A stretch of DNA of 18,232 bases. It comes from UBA7672 sp035995285. Its GTDB lineage: Bacteria; Pseudomonadota; Alphaproteobacteria; Caulobacterales; Hyphomonadaceae. This document shows, in pieces, positions 7,978-14,942 of this stretch. The first letter of the stretch is position 1. Every line of letters starts with the position of its first letter. A program made the position numbers and the translations under genes. Below the pieces are notes generated by a model. The model worked only from the letters and a program-made list of their open reading frames with translations, had not been told where the DNA came from and searched no databases. The DNA lies in the NCBI GenBank assembly GCA_035995285.1, contig DASYKO010000331.1:1-18232 (forward strand). Direction: 5' to 3'.

Positions 7978-9152
7978 TTGCGCCTCGGGGCAAGCTTCGC
8001 GATGAAGGCGCCTAACTGTGCCGCGGCGGCGGGGTCATACGGCCGCGCCTGATCAGGAAGGCGAAGCGTGGCTATTCCGTTTGCCGCTAGCGCCGCGGCC
8101 TGCGCCGGATAATCCCACGTCAGAGCTTCCTCGACAGGGAAGAAGGAGAATACCACGGCGTCGGCATTCGCTTCGCGTGCGAAGGTGAGAAGCCTTTCCG
8201 CGGGATCGCCGAAGCTGCGGGGCGTCCAGCGGGTGCGATAGAAATCCAGAAGCGCATCGATGTTGCGGCCGAGCGAGGCGCCGATCGATAGCTCTCCCGC
8301 TGCGTGGAAGTCGCCGACGACTTCGCCGCCGGCTTCGGCGATTGTACGGTGCAGGCCGGCGTCGTCGTGGGGACTGCCGGCGATCACGATGCGTGGGGCG
8401 TTGCGGGATCTGCTTTCCGCATTGTCAGCCAGCACGGCTGAGGCGCGGGCCAGAAATTCGTCGTGCGGCAGCATCCGGGCGGCGGCGTAGGTTGCGAGAG
8501 CCTCTTCTGCGGCAAGAGTTCCGCTTCTGTGGTGGCGAGCGATCTCTTGAAGCGCTTCGCTGCGCTGGCTTGCGCGCGCCATCACGGCGGCGAGTTCGGC
8601 CTCGCCTGCGATGTGGCCGGAGACAGTCGCCAGCTTGGCGCGGAATTCTTCGAGGCGATCGCGGGTGTAGTTGTTGCTTGGCGCGCCTTGGGCCTGGAGG
8701 CAGTCGAAGAGGATGGGCTCGGGCAGGTTGGCGATGCCGGCGCGTTTCAGTTCGCAGAGGTAGTAGTAGAACCGGTGCACGCTGTCGCCGGAGCGGGGGA
8801 GGACGATTGCGGAGAGGTAGCTGAACTCTCCGCGCAGCAGGCGTTCGAACACGCCGCGGACGACGGGATCGAAGAGGTCTTCCATGTATTCGTCGGCCAG
8901 CGGCGTTGCATGTGCATCGCCTGCGGAAAGCTCCATGGGGTGAAGCCCGGCTGCGTCGATCAGCTCGACAGGTGATCCAACGCCCAGCCAGCCGCAGACT
9001 TTTTGCCCGCTTGCTGCGGCGCGCTGGGCCAGCGCCTCGGCATCGCGGCGCACGGCGTCGACCGTTCCAAAGGATGCGCTAGCCGGCGCCATTCCTGTGC
9101 GTGCACTCCCTGCTCCGAATTCGCCGTACCAGCGGCTATTCATTCGTATCAT
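7974..9152 (-). CDS. 2-hydroxyacyl-CoA dehydratase family (HgdB-like) subunit lacking canonical cluster cysteines
   Basis: The 392-residue protein keeps the fold markers of the HgdB/BcrB family: VCGWLGVGSPVELIDAAGLHP (52-72) replaces the usual C-x3-P-x-E-x4-A-x-G motif, and VLPRSGDSVHRFYYYLCELK (117-136) replaces the usual T-C-D motif. The C-terminal SFFPVEEALTWDYP segment lies where a third cysteine is normal. By eye all three cluster-ligand positions are non-cysteine; the only cysteines are 53, 133 and 151. It could be a cluster-free partner of the cysteine-rich subunit at 4379-5677, with the tandem CoA-transferase encoded between them. Start is uncertain: ATG at 9152 or 9143, or 9092 (MAPASASFG), none with a strong ribosome site. 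It probably opens the 9152-3847 operon or is read through from the capA-like gene 75 bases upstream. Confidence 0.8.
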   Translation of the reverse strand: MIRMNSRWYGEFGAGSARTGMAPASASFGTVDAVRRDAEALAQRAAASGQKVCGWLGVGSPVELIDAAGLHPMELSAGDAHATPLADEYMEDLFDPVVRGVFERLLRGEFSYLSAIVLPRSGDSVHRFYYYLCELKRAGIANLPEPILFDCLQAQGAPSNNYTRDRLEEFRAKLATVSGHIAGEAELAAVMARASQRSEALQEIARHHRSGTLAAEEALATYAAARMLPHDEFLARASAVLADNAESRSRNAPRIVIAGSPHDDAGLHRTIAEAGGEVVGDFHAAGELSIGASLGRNIDALLDFYRTRWTPRSFGDPAERLLTFAREANADAVVFSFFPVEEALTWDYPAQAAALAANGIATLRLPDQARPYDPAAAAQLGAFIAKLAPRRK

Positions 9153-9227
9153 AAATCATTCGTAGTTCGGCATATCTGGCCGGAAAGCGGGTGGCGCGTC
9201 AATCCGGTGGGGCGGTCGGATACGCGA

Positions 9228-10355
9228 TCAGCTGAAGATAACCCGGCCGTCTTTCCACGCGAAGCTGGCGGTCAAGCCGGCGCGCTCTATGATTGCCGCG
9301 ATGTATCCCGCGACCTCGCGGCCCTTGTCATCATCGCCCAGCGGCTGAGGCGCACACGAAGGCGGCATCCAGCATGGGATGAAGCCGGGGGTGATCTGGC
9401 CGTCCGGAGAGACGTCGCACACGGCGATCATCGCGTTGCGGGCTTCGGGGTGGAAGGGATAGAGCGGATAATCGGCCAAGGGCTCGAAGCCGAATATCTC
9501 GCGCCGCTTGATCGCCCAGGCTTTGCGGGTGGGGCTGTCGTTTCCCTCGATGGCAAGGGCGCGCGTGACGGTCACGAAGTTGCCGAGGCCGTGATAGACG
9601 GGCTTGCCCTTGAACACCTCGACACCGCGCAGGATGTGCGGATGGTGGCCGAAGACGATATCGGCGCCGGCATCGACGGCGGCCCTGGCCACGGGGCGTT
9701 CATACATGGCGAGTTTTGCGGGCGTGTGGACGATGCCCTTGTGGATGCTGACGATCACGATGTCGGCTGACTTCTTTGCCGCCTCGATGTCGGCCTGCAT
9801 GGCCTCGAGCGTATCGGGAGTGGCGAAGGTGAAGGCTTCGGGCGGGCCGCCGGGGTTGGCGCCTGCGGGTTCGTAGTGGGAGATGACGCGCAGATGAGCG
9901 ACCCCGGCGCGCGTGGGGCCGGCCCACCCCTCCTTCGGGCCGACGCAGTTGTAGCTGAGGAGGGCGATGCGCCGGCCGTGGCGTTCGATGATGGCGGGTT
10001 TGCGGGCTTCGGCGAGATTGGCGCCGGCGCCCGCCGAGGCGATGCCGTGCTCTCGCAGCGTGGCGATGGTGTCGGCGATGCCCTCGGCCCCCCGATCATG
10101 GGCATGATTGCCTGCGAGCGAGGCGAGGTGGAAGCCGGCGTGTCTCAGGGCGCGCAGATTTTCGGGGGCGCTGGCAGGCGCGGGTACGTCCCCCACGCTT
10201 TCGACGCCGCGCCGCGTGTGGGGGACCTCGACATGTCCGATGAGGACATCGGCCTCGCCCAACACACTACGCGCATTGTCGAAGAAACGGTCGGCGTCGG
10301 GCTCATCGAGCACGAGGTCTCCGACCATCATGATGCGCAGCGGCTTCAACATCAT
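9228..10355 (-). CDS. CapA/PgsA-family metallophosphatase-fold protein
   Basis: The 375-residue protein belongs to the PGA_cap family (poly-gamma-glutamate CapA type), which has a calcineurin-like metal-binding fold. Motifs in order: VGDLVLDEPD (11-20), HVEVPHT (41-47), AGNHAHDRG (81-89), HKGIVH (205-210), GHHPHILRGVE (236-246) and HGLGNFV (255-261). These supply the expected metal-binding Asp, Asn and His residues. Unlike classical CapA it has no N-terminal membrane anchor or signal peptide, so it is probably cytoplasmic. Homologues of this kind occur outside capsule loci and their reactions are mostly unknown; hydrolysis of an amide or phosphate ester is only a guess. The ATG at 10355 (MMLKPLRI) is preferred; an ATG at 10385 would add ten basic residues. 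It is divergent from the MetE-like gene and shares its operator region. Confidence 0.85.
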   Translation of the reverse strand: MMLKPLRIMMVGDLVLDEPDADRFFDNARSVLGEADVLIGHVEVPHTRRGVESVGDVPAPASAPENLRALRHAGFHLASLAGNHAHDRGAEGIADTIATLREHGIASAGAGANLAEARKPAIIERHGRRIALLSYNCVGPKEGWAGPTRAGVAHLRVISHYEPAGANPGGPPEAFTFATPDTLEAMQADIEAAKKSADIVIVSIHKGIVHTPAKLAMYERPVARAAVDAGADIVFGHHPHILRGVEVFKGKPVYHGLGNFVTVTRALAIEGNDSPTRKAWAIKRREIFGFEPLADYPLYPFHPEARNAMIAVCDVSPDGQITPGFIPCWMPPSCAPQPLGDDDKGREVAGYIAAIIERAGLTASFAWKDGRVIFS

Positions 10356-10379
10356 TCGCGCCCGATAGAGAGCTTTCCC

Positions 10380-10408
10380 TTGCATCGATAGGCCAGCTCG
10401 ATCATTAT
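10380..10408 (+). promoter_or_regulatory. Candidate promoter of the MetE-like gene
   Basis: A TTGCAT -35-like hexamer (10380-10385) and a CATTAT -10-like hexamer (10403-10408) are separated by 17 bases. The -10 element overlaps the 15-base operator at 10404-10418. On the opposite strand CATAAT (10409-10404) could serve the divergent capA-like gene, though its -35 is poor. Prediction by eye only. Confidence 0.35.
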
Positions 10409-10418
10409 GTCATATATC
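10404..10418. promoter_or_regulatory. Operator-like 15-mer, site 1 (capA-like / metE-like divergent region)
   Basis: ATTATGTCATATATC, read on the plus strand, matches the recurrent NTTAT-N5-ATANN motif seen at four other intergenic sites; it agrees with site 2 at 11661 in 11 of 15 positions. It lies between two divergently transcribed genes, 62 bases before the MetE-like start, and could repress both. Binding by the MarR encoded at 14943 is inferred. Confidence 0.55.
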
Positions 10419-10479
10419 CTTTTTGACGCCGGCGACAGACCGGCCCTAAACCGGCACTGAGTGCATCAGGGAGAAGACG

Positions 10480-11586
10480 ATGGAAACCGCAACCGCCCCG
10501 TTCCGCGCCGACCATGTCGGCAGCCTGTTGCGCACCGCACGCCTGAAGCAGGCCCGCGAGAAGAAAGAGGCGAGAACGATGTCCGCGGTCGAACTCCGCG
10601 GGATCGAGGACGAGGAGATCGAGAAGATCGTCCGCAAGCAGGAATCGATCGGGCTCAGGGACGCGACCGATGGGGAATTCCGCCGGGCCTTCTGGCACTA
10701 TGACTTCCTTGAGCATCTCGATGGCGTCGAGAGCTATTGGGGCGAGGCGACGGGCGGGGTGCAGTTCAAGGGCGTGCAGCTGAAGCCCAAGCATATGCAT
10801 GTGACGGGGAAGATCGGCTTTTCCGATCATCCTATGCTGGCGCATTTCAGTTATCTGAAGAGCATCGCGAAGGGTGCGCCCAAGATGACGATCCCCTCCC
10901 CGTCCATGCTCTACTACCGCATGGGCCGCGAGATGTTCACCAACGGTGCCTATCCGAACCTGGAGGACTACTATCGCGACATGGGCGCGGCCTACGCCAA
11001 GGCGGTCGGCGCGTTTGCGGGCGTTGGGTGCCGCTATCTTCAGCTCGACGACGTGTCGTTCGCCTATCTGTGCGACAAGGACCAGCGCAAGATGCTGTCG
11101 GATCGCGGCGATGATCCGAATGAACAGCTCACCCGCAATATCGGCATGATCAACACGGCCATCGCGGGCCGGCCGAAGGACATGCGCATCACCATGCACC
11201 TCTGCCGGGGGAATTTCCGGTCGACCTTCATTGCCTCAGGCGGTTACGAGCCGGTGGCGGAGGCGCTGTTCAATAAGGTGAATGTCGACGGGTATTTCAT
11301 GGAGTGGGACACGGACCGGGCCGGCGGGTTCGAACCGCTGCGCTTTTTGCCGAAGGGCAAGACGGTGGTGCTCGGCCTCATCACCTCCAAGACCGGCGGC
11401 ATCGAGAAGAAGGACGATCTCAAGCGGCGGATCGACGAGGCGGCGAAGTATGCTCCGATCGAACAGCTGTGTCTTTCGCCCCAGTGCGGCTTTGCCTCGA
11501 CCGAGGAAGGCAACACGCTGGCCGAGGATGAGCAGTGGCGGAAGCTGGAGCTTGCGGTCGAAACCGCCCGCGAAGTGTGGAATTAG
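10480..11586 (+). CDS. Stand-alone MetE C-terminal-type (cobalamin-independent methionine synthase family) zinc protein
   Basis: The 368-residue protein has the UroD/MetE TIM-barrel fold and covers only the catalytic half of MetE (full MetE is about 750 residues). It starts FRADHVGSLLR, typical of short bacterial homologues, and has TDGEFRR near 63-69. The zinc ligands of MetE are recognisable: His240 and Cys242 in MHLCRGN, Glu275 in MEWD and Cys336 in LSPQCGF. Family members move methyl or alkyl groups to a zinc-bound thiolate; epoxyalkane:coenzyme M transferase is another branch. Start ATG follows AGGGAGAAG. Being next to aryl-propenoate genes, it might handle a methyl group from an O-methylated aromatic, or a thiol adduct, rather than make methionine. 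That role is inference. Confidence 0.85.
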   Translation: METATAPFRADHVGSLLRTARLKQAREKKEARTMSAVELRGIEDEEIEKIVRKQESIGLRDATDGEFRRAFWHYDFLEHLDGVESYWGEATGGVQFKGVQLKPKHMHVTGKIGFSDHPMLAHFSYLKSIAKGAPKMTIPSPSMLYYRMGREMFTNGAYPNLEDYYRDMGAAYAKAVGAFAGVGCRYLQLDDVSFAYLCDKDQRKMLSDRGDDPNEQLTRNIGMINTAIAGRPKDMRITMHLCRGNFRSTFIASGGYEPVAEALFNKVNVDGYFMEWDTDRAGGFEPLRFLPKGKTVVLGLITSKTGGIEKKDDLKRRIDEAAKYAPIEQLCLSPQCGFASTEEGNTLAEDEQWRKLELAVETAREVWN

Positions 11587-11660
11587 CAGGTTACTTGCCA
11601 GTATTCTGGGCGCGATTTGTCGCCTCTATCGCAATTGCGTTGCCGCCAAACCGGCATTAA

Positions 11661-11675
11661 GTTATGTGATATAAC
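11661..11675. promoter_or_regulatory. Operator-like 15-mer, site 2 (upstream of hydratase-lyase)
   Basis: GTTATGTGATATAAC has perfect 5-base inverted arms (GTTAT / ATAAC) around GTGAT and is the most symmetric copy of the recurrent motif along with site 5. It lies 71 bases before the hydratase-lyase ATG. It contains TATAAC and TATGTG, either of which could be the -10; TTGCCG (11640-11645) is 17 bases upstream of TATGTG. Repression by occluding RNA polymerase is the expected mode. Confidence 0.6.
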
Positions 11676-11746
11676 GATCTTGGCCGCGCGGCATGCGCGT
11701 AGGGACGGACCCTTGTGCCAGGCGCGTCCTGAGTGATGGAGATCCC

Positions 11747-12634
11747 ATGAGCAACCGCAAGGCGCCGGCAAAGTCCGCGTCAGCCGCGAAATCGGCGGCG
11801 CCCGATCGGGCAGAGAAGGATACGGTCTCCTATCGCGTGAAGGATGGCATTGCCTGGGTCTCGTTCAACCGGCCCGAGAAGCGCAACGCCATGAGCCCCA
11901 AGCTCAACCGGCGCATGCTGCAGGTGCTGGACGAGCTGGAGCATCGCACGGATGTCGGCGTCCTGGTGCTCAAGGGCGAGGGCGATGCGTGGACGGCGGG
12001 CATGGACCTCAAGGAATATTTCCGCGAGACCGAGGCCGAGGGGCTTCCCGGCATTCGCAGGTCGCAGCGTGAAAGCTATGGCTGGTGGCGGCGGCTGCGC
12101 TGGTATCAGAAGACCACGATCGCGATGGTGAATGGCTGGTGCTTTGGCGGCGGGTATGGGCCGCTCTATGCCTGTGACCTTGCGATCTGTGCGGACGAGG
12201 CGAAGTTCGGCCTGTCCGAGATCAACTGGGGCATCCTGCCCGGCGGGGGCGCAACCAAGGTCGTCGTCGACCTGATGAGCATGCGCGATGCGATGTATTA
12301 TTCCCTCACCGGCGAGATGATGGACGGCAAGCGCGCGGCGGAACTGCGGCTGGTCAACGAATCCGTGCCGCTGGAGCGGCTGGAAGCGCGCGTGACGGAG
12401 CTGGCGAATGTGCTGCTCAAGAAGAACTGGGTGACGCTGAAGGCAGCGAAGGATGCGGTGCGCCGCGTGAAGGAGATGACCTACGACAACGCCGAGGACT
12501 TCCTCGTGCGGGCGCAGGAAGCGGCGAACTTCTACGACAATGAAGGCCGCAAGGAAGGCATCAAGCAGTTCATCGACGAGAAGACGTTCAAGCCCGGGCT
12601 TGGTACGTATGACAAGTCGAAGGTGAAGGTCTAG
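11747..12634 (+). CDS. Hydroxycinnamoyl-CoA hydratase-lyase-like crotonase (enoyl-CoA hydratase/aldolase)
   Basis: Hydratase-lyases of this group hydrate feruloyl-, caffeoyl- or coumaroyl-CoA and then retro-aldol cleave the product to an aromatic aldehyde and acetyl-CoA. The 295-residue protein carries the diagnostic AGMDLKEYFRE (84-94), TIAMVNGWCFGGG (124-136), ACDLAICADEAKFGLSEINWGI (142-163, in parts) and KQFIDEKTFKPGL (273-285). Expected catalytic residues are present: Met86 and Gly135 (oxyanion hole) and Glu158. Two residues that contact the substrate 4-hydroxyl in the Pseudomonas enzyme, Ser123 and Tyr239, align by eye with Gly138 and Val254. A 25-residue Ala/Lys/Ser-rich extension precedes the core. 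The ATG at 11747 follows GGAG. With the ligase at 15582 and dehydrogenase at 13399 it forms a CoA-dependent side-chain cleavage pathway; substrate may not be plain ferulate. Confidence 0.9.
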   Translation: MSNRKAPAKSASAAKSAAPDRAEKDTVSYRVKDGIAWVSFNRPEKRNAMSPKLNRRMLQVLDELEHRTDVGVLVLKGEGDAWTAGMDLKEYFRETEAEGLPGIRRSQRESYGWWRRLRWYQKTTIAMVNGWCFGGGYGPLYACDLAICADEAKFGLSEINWGILPGGGATKVVVDLMSMRDAMYYSLTGEMMDGKRAAELRLVNESVPLERLEARVTELANVLLKKNWVTLKAAKDAVRRVKEMTYDNAEDFLVRAQEAANFYDNEGRKEGIKQFIDEKTFKPGLGTYDKSKVKV

Positions 12635-12666
12635 GCGCATCCTGCCGCCATGGCATGTGACCTGCA

Positions 12667-12690
12667 CCCGGCATCGTTAACGATGCTGGG
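12667..12690 (+). other. 10-bp stem hairpin containing a 16-base perfect palindrome ahead of the HEPN gene
   Basis: GCATCGTTAACGATGC (12671-12686) is a perfect palindrome. Flanking bases extend it to a ten-pair stem (one G-U pair) with a TTAA loop over 12667-12690. No T-run follows, so it is not a classical terminator. The 3' arm overlaps the G-run (12688-12693) that is the only ribosome-site candidate for the next gene, so it may hide that site or act as a DNA operator. Confidence 0.6.
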
Positions 12691-12698
12691 GGGTCGAC

Positions 12699-13382
12699 TT
12701 GCTGTTGCACGCGAAGCTGAAAGCCAAACAGAGGAAGCTGCGGGCAACCTTCCCGCAGGCCTTCGATCACCGCATTCACCGCGCCTTGAGCTGGCTCGGC
12801 CGCTCGGAGCGGGAAGCGAATGACAAGGACATCCAGTTCGTCCTCTTATGGATCGCCTTCAACGCCGCCTATGCCGACGACCGGGACATCACCTCCGGCA
12901 CGGAGCGCACATGCTTCAAGCGTTTCCTCGAAAAGCTGGTCGAACTTGACCGCGAGGGCCGTATCAACCAGGCGGTCTGGGATCTTTACCACGAGGAGAT
13001 CGAACATCTCCTCCGCAACAAGTATGTGTTCCAGCCCTTCTGGGCCAATTTCAACGGCACGCCGGGTTATGCCGATTGGGAGGTGCGCTTCGAGAAGAGC
13101 CTGCACCAGTCTTCAGGCGCGCTGAAGCGACGCGAGACGGCGAAGGTGCTGCAGATACTGTTCGACCGGCTCTACGTGCTGCGCAACCAGATGATGCATG
13201 GCGGGGCGACGTGGAATGGCAGCGTCAACCGCGAGCAGGTGAACTTCGGCGCAGAGGTGCTGGCCTACATCCTTCCCGTCGTATTCGACGTGATGCTCAA
13301 CAATCCGAAAGAGGATTGGGGACGGCTTCTCTATCCCGTGCACCGGTCGATCGCCCAGAAGGCGCCGGTGGCGGCGGGCTGA
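12699..13382 (+). CDS. HEPN-like domain protein of unknown function
   Basis: The product of about 227 residues is not recognised as a named family, but it has the hallmarks of an all-alpha HEPN-type fold. LLWIAFNAAYA (49-59) resembles a segment common in HEPN-like proteins, and LRNQMMHGG (161-169) contains Arg162-x4-His167, the R-x4-6-H motif of HEPN ribonucleases. No signal peptide or membrane segment is seen. Start is TTG at 12699 (or TTG at 12705), with GGGGGG upstream partly buried in a hairpin. It follows the hydratase-lyase by 64 bases on the same strand and converges on the aldehyde dehydrogenase 16 bases away. No nucleotidyltransferase or antitoxin gene adjoins it. HEPN proteins often work in toxin-antitoxin, phage-defence or RNA-processing systems; a metabolic role is not excluded. 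Confidence 0.7.
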   Translation: MLLHAKLKAKQRKLRATFPQAFDHRIHRALSWLGRSEREANDKDIQFVLLWIAFNAAYADDRDITSGTERTCFKRFLEKLVELDREGRINQAVWDLYHEEIEHLLRNKYVFQPFWANFNGTPGYADWEVRFEKSLHQSSGALKRRETAKVLQILFDRLYVLRNQMMHGGATWNGSVNREQVNFGAEVLAYILPVVFDVMLNNPKEDWGRLLYPVHRSIAQKAPVAAG

Positions 13383-13398
13383 GCGGGACGATCGGGGC

Positions 13399-14805
13399 CT
13401 AGATCGGGAAATGCCCTGGCTTGGTTTCGATTGTGATCCACTTCAGCTCGGTGAACTCGTCGATCCCCGCCTTGCCGCCGAAGCGGCCATAGCCGGAGGC
13501 CTTGGAGCCGCCGAAGGGCATCTGGGCTTCATCGTGCACGGTCGGGCCGTTGATGTGGGCGATGCCGGTCTGCAAGCGTTTGGCGATGTCGAGGCCCTTG
13601 GCAATGTCTCGCGTGAACACCGAGGACGAGAGGCCGTATTCCGTGTCGTTGGCGATCTCGAGCGCATGCTCCGAATCCCGGGCGCGGACGATGCCGACGA
13701 CGGGGCCGAAGCTTTCTTCCGAATAGAGCGCCATCTTGGACGTTACCTTGTCCACCACGTTGGCGGACACGACGACGCCGTCCGCCTTGCCGTCGACTAC
13801 GTGCAGGCCGCCCTTGTCGACGGCGTCTTTCACGAGGCGTTGCAGTCGCTCGGTTGCGGCCTTGTCGACCACCGCGCCGAGCGGCGTCTTGCCCTCGCCC
13901 GGATCGCCGGCGACCAGCGTTTTCGCCTTGACCGAGAACTTCTTCACGAACTCATCCGCCACACTCTCGACGACGATGATCCGCTCGGTCGACATGCAGA
14001 TCTGGCCCTGGTTCATGAAGGCGCCGAAGGCGGCGGCTTTCACGGCCTCGTCGAGGTCTGCGTCTTCCAGCACGATCATCGGCGCCTTGCCGCCGAGTTC
14101 GAGCAGGACGGGCTTCAGGTTCTTCGCTGCGCGCTCGGCGACGATGCGGCCGACCTTGGTCGAACCGGTGAAGTTGATGCGGCGCACGGCGGGATGATCA
14201 ATCAGGGCGCCGACGATCTCGCCGGCGTCCTTGGGCGCGTTGGTGACGAAGGTCACGGCGCCGGCGGGAAGGCCTGCGGCGCCGAAGGCTTCCGCGATCA
14301 GTTCATGCGTGCGCGGACAGAGTTCGGAGCCCTTGAAGACAACCGTGTTGCCGCAGGCGAGCGGCGTGGCGATGGCGCGCACGCCTAGGATCACCGGCGC
14401 ATTCCAGGGGGCGATGCCGAGCACGACGCCGGCAGGCTGGCGGATCGACATGGCGAGGCAGCCGGGCTTGTCGGAGGGGATCACCTCCCCGCCGATCTGG
14501 GTGGTGAGGGCTGCGGCTTCGCGGATCATGCCGGTCGCCAACATGACGTTGAAACGGGCCCAGCCTTCGGTGGCGCCGATCTCTCCGGCCATGGCTTTCA
14601 CGAAATCATCTGCCCGCTTGGCAAGCTCGTCTGCCGCCTTGTTGAGCGCCGCGCGCCGGGCGTTGGGGCCCAGGGCCGACCACGCGGGGAACGCCGCCTG
14701 CGCCGCATCGGCCGCCGCTTTCGCGGTGGCGACCGTGAAGGCCTTCGCGGTGGTGGCGACCTTTCCCGTGATTGGATTGAGCCGCTCGAATGTGCCGTCA
14801 GCCAT
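13399..14805 (-). CDS. vdh: Vanillin / aromatic aldehyde dehydrogenase (NAD(P)+ ALDH superfamily)
   Basis: This 468-residue cytoplasmic enzyme oxidises an aromatic aldehyde to the acid. It aligns well with vanillin and salicylaldehyde dehydrogenases, including GWARFNVMLATGMIREAA near 81-98 and IPSDKPGCLAMSIRQPAGVV near 109-128. Catalytic residues are Asn135 (PWNAP), Lys158, Glu236 (LLELGGK), Cys270 (NQGQICMS) and the NFTGSTKVG cofactor loop (211-219). The ATG at 14805 has AGGGAGA five bases upstream. It is divergent from the MarR gene at 14943 and its promoter region contains operator site 3; TATAAT on the minus strand (14856-14851) is a perfect -10. It would take the aldehyde released by the hydratase-lyase. 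Assignment to ALDH is certain; vanillin preference is inferred from similarity and context. Confidence 0.92.
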   Translation of the reverse strand: MADGTFERLNPITGKVATTAKAFTVATAKAAADAAQAAFPAWSALGPNARRAALNKAADELAKRADDFVKAMAGEIGATEGWARFNVMLATGMIREAAALTTQIGGEVIPSDKPGCLAMSIRQPAGVVLGIAPWNAPVILGVRAIATPLACGNTVVFKGSELCPRTHELIAEAFGAAGLPAGAVTFVTNAPKDAGEIVGALIDHPAVRRINFTGSTKVGRIVAERAAKNLKPVLLELGGKAPMIVLEDADLDEAVKAAAFGAFMNQGQICMSTERIIVVESVADEFVKKFSVKAKTLVAGDPGEGKTPLGAVVDKAATERLQRLVKDAVDKGGLHVVDGKADGVVVSANVVDKVTSKMALYSEESFGPVVGIVRARDSEHALEIANDTEYGLSSSVFTRDIAKGLDIAKRLQTGIAHINGPTVHDEAQMPFGGSKASGYGRFGGKAGIDEFTELKWITIETKPGHFPI

Positions 14806-14832
14806 GGCTGTCTCCCTGTTCCGCCAACTCGC

Positions 14833-14860
14833 CTGACAGGCTGTGGCTGGATTATATATG
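14833..14860 (+). promoter_or_regulatory. Candidate promoter of the MarR gene at 14943
   Basis: CTGACA (14833-14838) and TATATG (14855-14860) are spaced by 16 bases. The -10 lies inside operator site 3, consistent with autorepression. Prediction by eye. Confidence 0.4.
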
Positions 14861-14869
14861 ACGCATAAG
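14855..14869. promoter_or_regulatory. Operator-like 15-mer, site 3 (vdh / marR divergent region)
   Basis: The minus strand reads CTTATGCGTCATATA, matching the recurrent motif (TTATGCG plus ATA core, shared with site 4 in reverse orientation). It overlaps the plus-strand -10 for marR and adjoins the minus-strand TATAAT for the aldehyde dehydrogenase, so one bound dimer could control both. A site between a marR gene and its divergent target is typical of the family. Confidence 0.6.
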
Positions 14870-14942
14870 CGTTTATCCCGCTTTGACTGTTCTGTCGAGA
14901 TGAAGCAGCCTAGCGGCGTCCTGTTTCCGAAAGACGATTCCC

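Noticed and set aside
9141..9155. Possible sixth copy of the 15-base operator at the start of the HgdB-like gene
   Set aside because: Only the right arm (ATAAA) fits; the left arm CATTC does not, and it overlaps the possible start codons. Too weak to list as a site.
11630..11639. CGCAATTGCG palindrome downstream of the MetE-like gene
   Set aside because: Ten-base palindrome without a stem long enough for a terminator and without matches at other promoters; likely chance.
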